DNA of 64,000 nucleotides from Heterobilharzia americana (taxonomy: Eukaryota; Platyhelminthes; Trematoda; Strigeidida; Schistosomatidae): assembly GCA_944470555.2 (NCBI GenBank), contig OX104127.1, positions 129,519,113-129,583,112 of the forward strand. Direction: 5' to 3'. Below, piece by piece: positions 60,601 through 64,000 of the stretch. Every line of letters starts with the position of its first letter. Positions within the stretch are counted from its first letter, which is position 1. The position numbers and the translations under genes are program-made. Below the pieces are notes generated by a model. It worked only from the letters and a program-made list of their open reading frames with translations. It was not told the DNA's origin and ran no database searches.

Positions 60601-63600
60601 GTTGGAAGCGATCGGTTCCGGTTTCAAGTCTTAGTGAGAACAACATCACTCACTGAGAGGCAGGTACATACAGCCGACTAATGAGTCCCGAATAGGACTA
60701 AACGCGTATCCGGAATCCCACTGCTAGGCACTACCTATGATTATTATCAAAATTTGAAAATACCGGCAACACTGAGACATCTACACGGGAGCCCATAATG
60801 CCAATAATGCCCGACTAATTCGGTCCAATCAACGACGAAGATTCACAGGCTTTTCCAACTAGTAGGTCACGAGTTTTGACCTTGCAACACCTATTGAGGT
60901 TTAGGCAACTAGGGAGTATCACTAATCCTCATCTAATGAATCAGGTTAACTACCTGGTACACAAACCTGCACGTAATTCTTACGTTATATCAAATTTGGA
61001 TAAGGTTTTCAAGACGTCACAAATCAGTTGCTGAAAACTCATGGTTACACAACTCGAAATTGATTACACTGGTACAAATGCAATTATTCTGTATCTTCGT
61101 TAAAATTCTGAATATTTTATGAATCTTTATTCATTTGTTCTTTCTTCTCTTCCTGATGATTTCTTCCTTGTGTGTTGTTGTGAAATATGGCGGGCAAGTT
61201 GAACACGGCAATACGTCACTTTATTTGCATTCCAGCCTTAATCGGTAACTTTCACATTCATATAATATAAATGGACGAACTTCTGCGTTATACAGTCCGT
61301 CTTTAAAACGGATATGAACATAGCAACTACACTAGAAGTAGCAAAAAGTGTACAATTCAGTTCGACTTACTTGTCAGTGCAGATCGAAAAGCACACTGAC
61401 CTACAGTTTAACTAGCATTCACTAATTAATTTCAAACAGTTCCAAAACCATAAAACCAGGCGTTGCTAACTAATCACTGGATCTACGACAATCGTACTAT
61501 GTCCATATGATGCGGGTATCTAGTCAAACATCACACAAAACACTATCACGACAAAATCTCACTTTCTATGCGCATGACCTTTTCAGATGAGCAAACCATA
61601 CACGAATATGAACGATAACGTCAGTAGATATACTTACGATAAGCTAAAAATCAATAAGTTGAGAACACAAGTACAAACGATTGAGTCGGTGGATTCCAAA
61701 GTCATAAAAGTATTAATCATATATGTGTTTCCTTTTATCACTAAAGGTTAAGACATTTTACTCTCTCATTCAATAGCTGGAATGTAATGAGTATGACGAG
61801 GAAAGCTTAACAAATTAGCCACTAACCTGAAGCTTTGTCACCGCAAACCTTACATGGTTCCCATGACTGATTTTCATTTGATAAATTTACAGCTGTTTGA
61901 GTTATATTCATGCCAGTATTTGGTGATGTACCCAAAGTTGTACAACTATTTAAAAGCACAGAATTTGGTGATGAAGCCACATTTTCACCAGGCGGATAAA
62001 ACTCTCCAACAGGAGGATTAGACTGATTGGAACACATAAAAGATGGTGTAGATGATGTGGAGGGTGGACTGGAGGCTGATGCGATAGGTTCAGGTGATAT
62101 CCTTGAAGTCGGTCGGATGAAAGAATTACGAGGATTATTGCTGTTATGATTAGTATTATTACTGTTATTATTACTGTTGGGAGAGTGAAGAGATAAGAAA
62201 TTTGACGCTAATGAATAGGTTGATGGAATCAACTTCTCTGAATTACAGTTAGATACATCATTATTCATAGGTCGGCACTCATTCAAACTTGTATGTTGTC
62301 CAGATTGGGTAATAGTGCCAGCAGAGTTTCTTGTGGATCCGAGTGAAGGAATGAAGGTATTTGAACCAGTATTGACACTCAACATTTGTTTGAAAAGAAG
62401 GTTCTGTAGAGCGGACGATAGACTTTCTTCAGTTGGAAGGACTGAACTGAATCCATCTGGAGTAGTCTAAAATCATGAAAACAACTTTGAGTTGAGATGA
62501 AAAAATTTAGTATGGTTCTTATACCACAGCAACATGCAAAAAGCGATTAGGTAGGAGAAGAGTGTTATTAACGTAGATCAAAGTGTTTTGAAGGGAAAGA
62601 TTTCAAAGAAATGGAGACTACTCAAAATGTTCAGGCTTACAAAGACGTCAATATGACCAGTTCTTAGCCACTGATTTCTATTACCTCGAGAACACCAGTC
62701 ACGATATCTACCCCTCCCTCCAAATACGATTCAGACCAACGGTCAAAAGCTTCATTGACTGGTGACAATTCCCGGTCTGATCACTCTAAGCCTTCTTCAA
62801 ATTCAAACTCACTTCGTACATCGAGGTAGGCGGTGGCTCGGGGGTATGTGTGACACACGTTCAAGCCACAACCTCATCCACCGACTTGCCTGTCTTATCT
62901 AATACCCTTCCCCTAACCTCGGCAATATTCACACGTGATTCCATCATACATCAGCAATGTTGAGATAGAAAACCTGCCATCTCTTTACATCTGCTTTAAT
63001 GGTTGTATCACAGCTATGTAAGAAGATACAGTAGAATCCAACGCAGTAAGCTAGTCTTTCAATAGGTAGTCAGATATCTTGTCCGCGACAGAAATGATGT
63101 AGGTAGACAACTGTCAAATGAGCCTTGCGCGTCCAAGCTAGAATTTCATCAGCAGCGAACCCATTCAGTTTGATGCAAATTCCTAAGTAAGTCAAGTGGT
63201 CAGCGGATTACCCAACTTCACTCCTTATTCTTATTACACTGGGATTAGCTGCAGACCGACACTGAAGCACTATCCTACATTTTACATGCATGAAACAATG
63301 AGTCTATCATGGTATTAGATGTAGTTAAACAGCTGCGTACGTAAGTTGAAGGTCAATAGTTTATCTCCCATAAGTGGTTCCTCAAATATTACCAAATTCT
63401 GATACAGAACTGTCACTGATAGCAGCTCCTTGATCTGATGAAGGTTTAATGTGTAAACCAATTTACACCTTATTTATACAAGTGTGCAAACCTGCTTCGT
63501 AGACACTGGTTCAAAGTTGGAACAGGTGGTATTCTGTTTCCCATATTTTTTTCACATAAGATATAAGCAACACCACAAAGGTTTCATAGAAAATATGCAA

Positions 63601-64000
63601 CATCAATAGTACTTACTAGGTTTGCAAGATGGTTTACGATATCTGGAGGAGGGGGAGGAGGAGCAGGGGTTGCGGCCGCAGCTGCGGCCGCAGCAGCAGA
63701 CAATTGGGCGAGAAAATCAAATGAAAAAGTCCCTGTAGCATTCATAGTCCCAGTATTTTCATCAGGTAAAAGTGGAGCGGAAGACAAAACATTTGGGATT
63801 CCAGATGTCTTATGATTTGACAAACTGGTTAGTTGTTGAAAGGCTTGAGTAAGTGACCCACCATCTACCATATCATTTGATAAGAGACCATGAGAAGAAG
63901 ATTGATCAAATCCAGGGGGAGAAACTGTCGGATTGATGAGGGTTTCTAAAGCCTGGCGTAGATGAATGGTTGAGTTTACACCATCTAAGTCAGACGATAA
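30166..64000 (-). CDS. TR2/4: TR2/TR4-type (NR2C) orphan nuclear receptor, 5' end outside window
   Basis: DNA-binding transcription factor. Nine coding exons (30166-30548, 31941-32192, 34707-34928, 36271-36440, 38366-38885, 48903-50076, 51177-52354, 61827-62466, 63617-64000) have matching phases at every junction. They sum to 4923 nt, which is 1640 residues plus stop, with the frame still open at the window edge. Residues (window numbering): poly-Ala/poly-Pro near 102-119; DBD about 333-400 with CKVC, CEGC, CX5C and CX9CX2C zinc ligands and P-box EGCKG; a linker of more than 800 Ser/Thr/Asn/Gln-rich residues; LBD about 1272-1535. LBD hallmarks are [38 protein letters not shown] and [20 protein letters not shown], close to vertebrate TR4. 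A TR2/TR4 homologue is known from S. mansoni. Residues after LPYLLESND form an extra ~100-residue tail. Confidence 0.94.
30549..31940 (-). other. TR2/4 last intron (1.39 kb)
   Basis: AT-rich; nothing recognised beyond the splice sites. Confidence 0.45.
31941..32192 (-). CDS. TR2/4: TR2/4 exon (LBD helices 9-10)
   Basis: Acceptor TGTAG|GG, then [20 protein letters not shown], a short Ala/Ser loop, and [20 protein letters not shown] with AFFS. This parallels the TR4 L..LPALR...EELFF segment. Donor GTGAGT. Confidence 0.9.
32193..34706 (-). other. TR2/4 intron (2.5 kb)
   Basis: AT-rich. 33000-33070 and 33660-34100 are less AT-rich and look like old repeat insertions of unknown family. Confidence 0.4.
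34707..34928 (-). CDS. TR2/4: TR2/4 exon (LBD loop to helices 7-8)
   Basis: Acceptor TTGACAG|CT. A Ser-rich loop, then [18 protein letters not shown] and [14 protein letters not shown] (compare TR4 EYAYLKAIVLFS). Donor GTACGT, phase 1. Confidence 0.9.
34929..36270 (-). other. TR2/4 intron (1.3 kb) with hammerhead relic
   Basis: Carries the hammerhead-like block described at 35222-35290; otherwise nothing recognised. Confidence 0.45.
35222..35290 (+). ncRNA. Hammerhead ribozyme relic (schistosome SINE type), best preserved core
   Basis: The conserved core is intact: CTGACGA (CUGANGA) at 35235-35241, stem II GTCC/GGAC with loop CAAATA, then GAAA at 35256-35259, followed by CCTGGATTCCATTGCTAG as in schistosome hammerhead repeats. 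The expected cleavage triplet GTC is GCC here, and stem III pairing is lost, so self-cleavage is doubtful. Antisense to TR2/4. Confidence 0.75.
36271..36440 (-). CDS. TR2/4: TR2/4 exon (LBD helices 4-5)
   Basis: Acceptor GTTTCAG|A, then [20 protein letters not shown], the NR signature region matching TR4 CWNELFTLGLAQ. An Asn/Ser/Gln-rich loop follows that has no counterpart in vertebrate TR4. Donor GTAAGA. Confidence 0.93.
36441..38365 (-). other. TR2/4 intron (1.9 kb)
   Basis: AT-rich; no repeat family recognised. Confidence 0.45.
38366..38885 (-). CDS. TR2/4: TR2/4 exon (end of hinge and LBD helix 3 region)
   Basis: Acceptor GCTGCAG|AT, an acidic/basic linker with [10 protein letters not shown] (possible nuclear localisation signal) and [10 protein letters not shown], then the LBD entry [20 protein letters not shown]. 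It ends in phase 2 at donor GTAAGC. Confidence 0.92.
39775..39850 (+). repeat. Possible tRNA-derived SINE head
   Basis: A-box-like GGTAGTGGTTAAGTAG followed about 40 nt later by B-box-like GGTCCAGGATTAATTC. Weak matches. Confidence 0.35.
40220..41680 (-). mobile_element. RTE-clade retrotransposon (SR2-like), 5'-truncated, best preserved copy
   Basis: An uninterrupted frame runs from about 41675 ([20 protein letters not shown]) to the stop at 40415. Blocks are [45 protein letters not shown] (catalytic YADD intact), [42 protein letters not shown] and [18 protein letters not shown]. The 3' UTR is about 200 nt and ends in a GATGATGATGA-type microsatellite, usual for RTE tails. The 5' break is abrupt at an in-frame stop. 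Same strand as TR2/4. Endonuclease absent, so not autonomous. Confidence 0.9.
41790..42680 (-). mobile_element. Second, older RTE copy (fragment)
   Basis: Minus-strand pieces carry [51 protein letters not shown] and [18 protein letters not shown], with frameshifts. Same orientation as, and about 110 bp from, the younger copy at 40.2-41.7 kb. It appears truncated at both ends. Confidence 0.8.
43806..43872 (-). ncRNA. Hammerhead ribozyme relic, minus strand
   Basis: The minus strand reads AGCTGACGAACCC, a degraded stem II, then GATGAAACGCG and TCCTAGATTCCACTACTAG. CUGANGA (43853-43859) and GAAA (43835-43838) are kept, but stem II no longer pairs. Sense to TR2/4. Confidence 0.65.
44400..44480 (-). 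repeat. tRNA-like SINE fragment (strong B box)
   Basis: The minus strand has GGGTTTGAATCCC at 44431-44443, matching the pol III B box. The A box upstream is weak. Confidence 0.45.
47371..47418. repeat. (TA)n microsatellite
   Basis: About 24 TA units. On the minus strand it translates as an Ile-Tyr repeat, which is not a protein. Confidence 0.95.
48045..48110 (+). repeat. Possible tRNA-derived SINE head
   Basis: TAGTTCAGGCAGTAGAGC resembles an A box and GGTTGGAATCG, about 35 nt on, a B box. Weak. Confidence 0.3.
48903..50076 (-). CDS. TR2/4: TR2/4 exon (hinge, Gln/Ser/Thr/Pro-rich)
   Basis: Acceptor TTTCAG|ACT, then [11 protein letters not shown] through 391 codons to donor GTAGGT in phase 1. 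Contains [17 protein letters not shown], Gln-rich and Thr-rich runs and a basic patch KRKRSSSS. The phase fits the exon at 38885 exactly (G|AT, Asp). Confidence 0.9.
50077..51176 (-). other. TR2/4 intron (1.1 kb)
   Basis: AT-rich, no repeats recognised. Clean acceptor (polypyrimidine then CAG) and donor GTATGT. Confidence 0.6.
51177..52354 (-). CDS. TR2/4: TR2/4 exon (rest of DBD and start of hinge)
   Basis: Completes Gly, then [41 protein letters not shown] and VQNERRPTN (DBD and C-terminal extension). About 320 low-complexity residues follow (runs of Ser, Thr, Asn). It ends RKM at donor GTATGT. Met codons before GRHYG at 52376 lie in the intron and are not starts. Confidence 0.95.
53127..53200 (+). 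repeat. tRNA-derived SINE head with good A and B boxes
   Basis: CGCAGCTCAGTTAGCAGAGC (53131-53150) then GGTGATTCGAAATCC (53162-53176) mimic the D arm and T arm of a tRNA. The acceptor stem does not close, so it is not a tRNA gene. Confidence 0.6.
53416..53437. repeat. (CA)n microsatellite
   Basis: About 10-11 CA units. Confidence 0.9.
53920..54800 (-). mobile_element. 3' fragment of a different non-LTR retrotransposon
   Basis: The minus strand reads [30 protein letters not shown], then [20 protein letters not shown], matching the post-RT segment of an RTE/Jockey-like family distinct from the SR2-like copies here. The probable 3' end near 53920 is AT-rich (AATAAATAATAA on the minus strand). 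Frameshifted. Confidence 0.6.
56010..56062. repeat. (TA)n microsatellite
   Basis: About 26 AT units. Confidence 0.95.
57440..57910 (-). mobile_element. RTE 3'-end relic
   Basis: Aligns by eye to the 3' third of the RTE at 40.4 kb. Shared strings are GAGTGAATAAATCTACACCA, CTTCATCGACTGGTG, and the segment encoding LRWLGH / VVNL. A (CA)n tract has expanded inside it. Confidence 0.65.
57605..57632. repeat. (CA)n microsatellite inside RTE relic
   Basis: About 14 CA units. Confidence 0.9.
58809..58821. repeat. Poly(C) tract
   Basis: Run of about 13 C in an AT-rich intron. Length may be unreliable. Confidence 0.8.
60437..60508 (-). ncRNA. Hammerhead ribozyme relic, minus strand
   Basis: The minus strand reads ATATCTAGCTGACGA, stem-loop TTCCGAATAGGA, GAAA, then TTCCTGGATTCCACTG. 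CUGANGA (60489-60495) and GAAA (60471-60474) are present, six stem I pairs (AUAUCUAG with CUGGAUUC) are possible, and the triplet before the stem is TTC. Stem III is eroded. Part of an inverted pair with 60661-60735. Confidence 0.7.
60541..60735 (+). repeat. Hammerhead-containing SINE (schistosome Sm-alpha type), sense copy
   Basis: A tRNA-like head with a B-box-like GGTTTCAAGTC (about 60620) leads into CAGGTACATACAGCCGAC, CTAATGAGTCCC, GAATAGGAC, TAAACGCG and CGGAATCCCACTGCTAG. The core is mutated in two places (CTGATGA to CTAATGA, GAAA to TAAA), so it should be inactive. Such SINEs with a hammerhead domain are known in schistosomes. Confidence 0.7.
61827..62466 (-). CDS. TR2/4: TR2/4 exon (A/B domain to first zinc finger)
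   Basis: Acceptor TTTTAG|ACT, then [15 protein letters not shown], a Ser/Asn/Pro-rich region and [12 protein letters not shown]. It ends one base into a Gly codon at donor GTTAGT. The intron splits the first zinc finger between its two Cys pairs. Confidence 0.93.
62467..63616 (-). other. TR2/4 intron (1.15 kb)
   Basis: Phase 0. About half of it is the RTE relic at 62650-63260. Confidence 0.7.
62650..63260 (-). mobile_element. Old RTE relic
   Basis: Follows the RTE C-terminal and post-RT region in order: strings matching AACGGTCAAAAGCTTCATTG, ACCTCATCCACCGACTTGCC and TCATCAGCAGCGAACCC correspond to those at 40.5-41.05 kb. Coding capacity is lost. Confidence 0.65.
63617..64000 (-). CDS. TR2/4: TR2/4 exon (N-terminal A/B domain, partial at window edge)
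   Basis: Open from the window edge through 128 codons to donor CTA|GTAAGT. Contains [10 protein letters not shown], then nine Ala and six Pro in rows. The Ala codons form a GC-rich palindrome at 63671-63692. The start codon is outside the window; the in-frame Met at 63871 is internal. Confidence 0.88.
63671..63692. repeat. Perfect 22-bp GC palindrome in poly-Ala codons
   Basis: Two GCGGCCGC octamers flank CAGCTG-like centre bases, making a perfect palindrome inside the TR2/4 alanine tract. Almost pure G/C in an AT-rich region. Confidence 0.85.

Larger units (their letters stand above)
52355..61826 (-). other. TR2/4 intron (9.5 kb) splitting the first zinc finger
   Basis: Contains a tRNA-like SINE (53.1 kb), a non-LTR fragment (53.9-54.8 kb), microsatellites, an RTE fragment (57.4-57.9 kb) and a hammerhead pair (60.4-60.7 kb). 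54.8-56.0, 56.1-57.3 and 58.0-60.3 kb show nothing recognisable. Confidence 0.65.

Noticed and set aside
1..64000. CRISPR array, bacterial operons or contamination
   Set aside because: No regularly spaced repeats, and the coding exons are intron-split animal genes.

Overview
The window comes from a flatworm nuclear genome, most likely a blood fluke (Schistosoma or a close relative). The evidence is an AT-rich sequence with long introns beside 34-37 nt mini-introns, decayed RTE- and CR1-clade non-LTR retrotransposons, relics of the schistosome hammerhead-ribozyme SINE family, and a very large TR2/TR4-type nuclear receptor. No bacterial features, CRISPR arrays or complete tRNA/rRNA genes were seen.

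Three host genes are supported. (1) Positions 1407-4325, minus strand: COP9 signalosome subunit 7 (COPS7), four exons, two introns of only 37 and 34 nt, and a one-base homopolymer frame break at 4154-4157. (2) Positions 21905-28651, plus strand: RNASEK (ribonuclease kappa / V-ATPase-associated protein), two exons, 98 residues, intron of 6.45 kb. (3) Positions 30166 to the right edge, minus strand: a TR2/TR4 (NR2C) orphan nuclear receptor. Nine coding exons join in frame into 1640 residues plus stop, and the 5' end lies outside the window. RNASEK and TR2/4 converge, with poly(A) signals about 0.8 kb apart.

Layout: 1-0.85 kb, repeat relics (possible hammerhead relic, RTE 3' end, tRNA-like SINE). 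1.4-4.3 kb, COPS7. 4.43-8.7 kb, a nearly full-length decayed CR1 element whose 3' end abuts the COPS7 5' end. 8.7-21.6 kb, a gene-poor repeat graveyard: CR1 RT scrap, foldback element at 12.0-12.4 kb, Gypsy integrase tail at 13.7-14.0 kb, a direct repeat pair at 11.2 and 18.4 kb, and a MULE-like transposase with SWIM zinc finger at 19.4-21.6 kb. 21.9-29 kb, RNASEK with two RTE relics in its intron. 29.7-64 kb, TR2/4 with introns carrying several RTE fragments, a second non-LTR fragment, hammerhead relics, tRNA-like SINEs and three long (TA)n tracts.

The host genes are functionally unrelated: cullin deneddylation, V-ATPase/endolysosomal membrane, and transcription. All calls were made by reading and translating the sequence by eye; no database search was run. 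Family assignments rest on recognised motifs, exon phase agreement and length.
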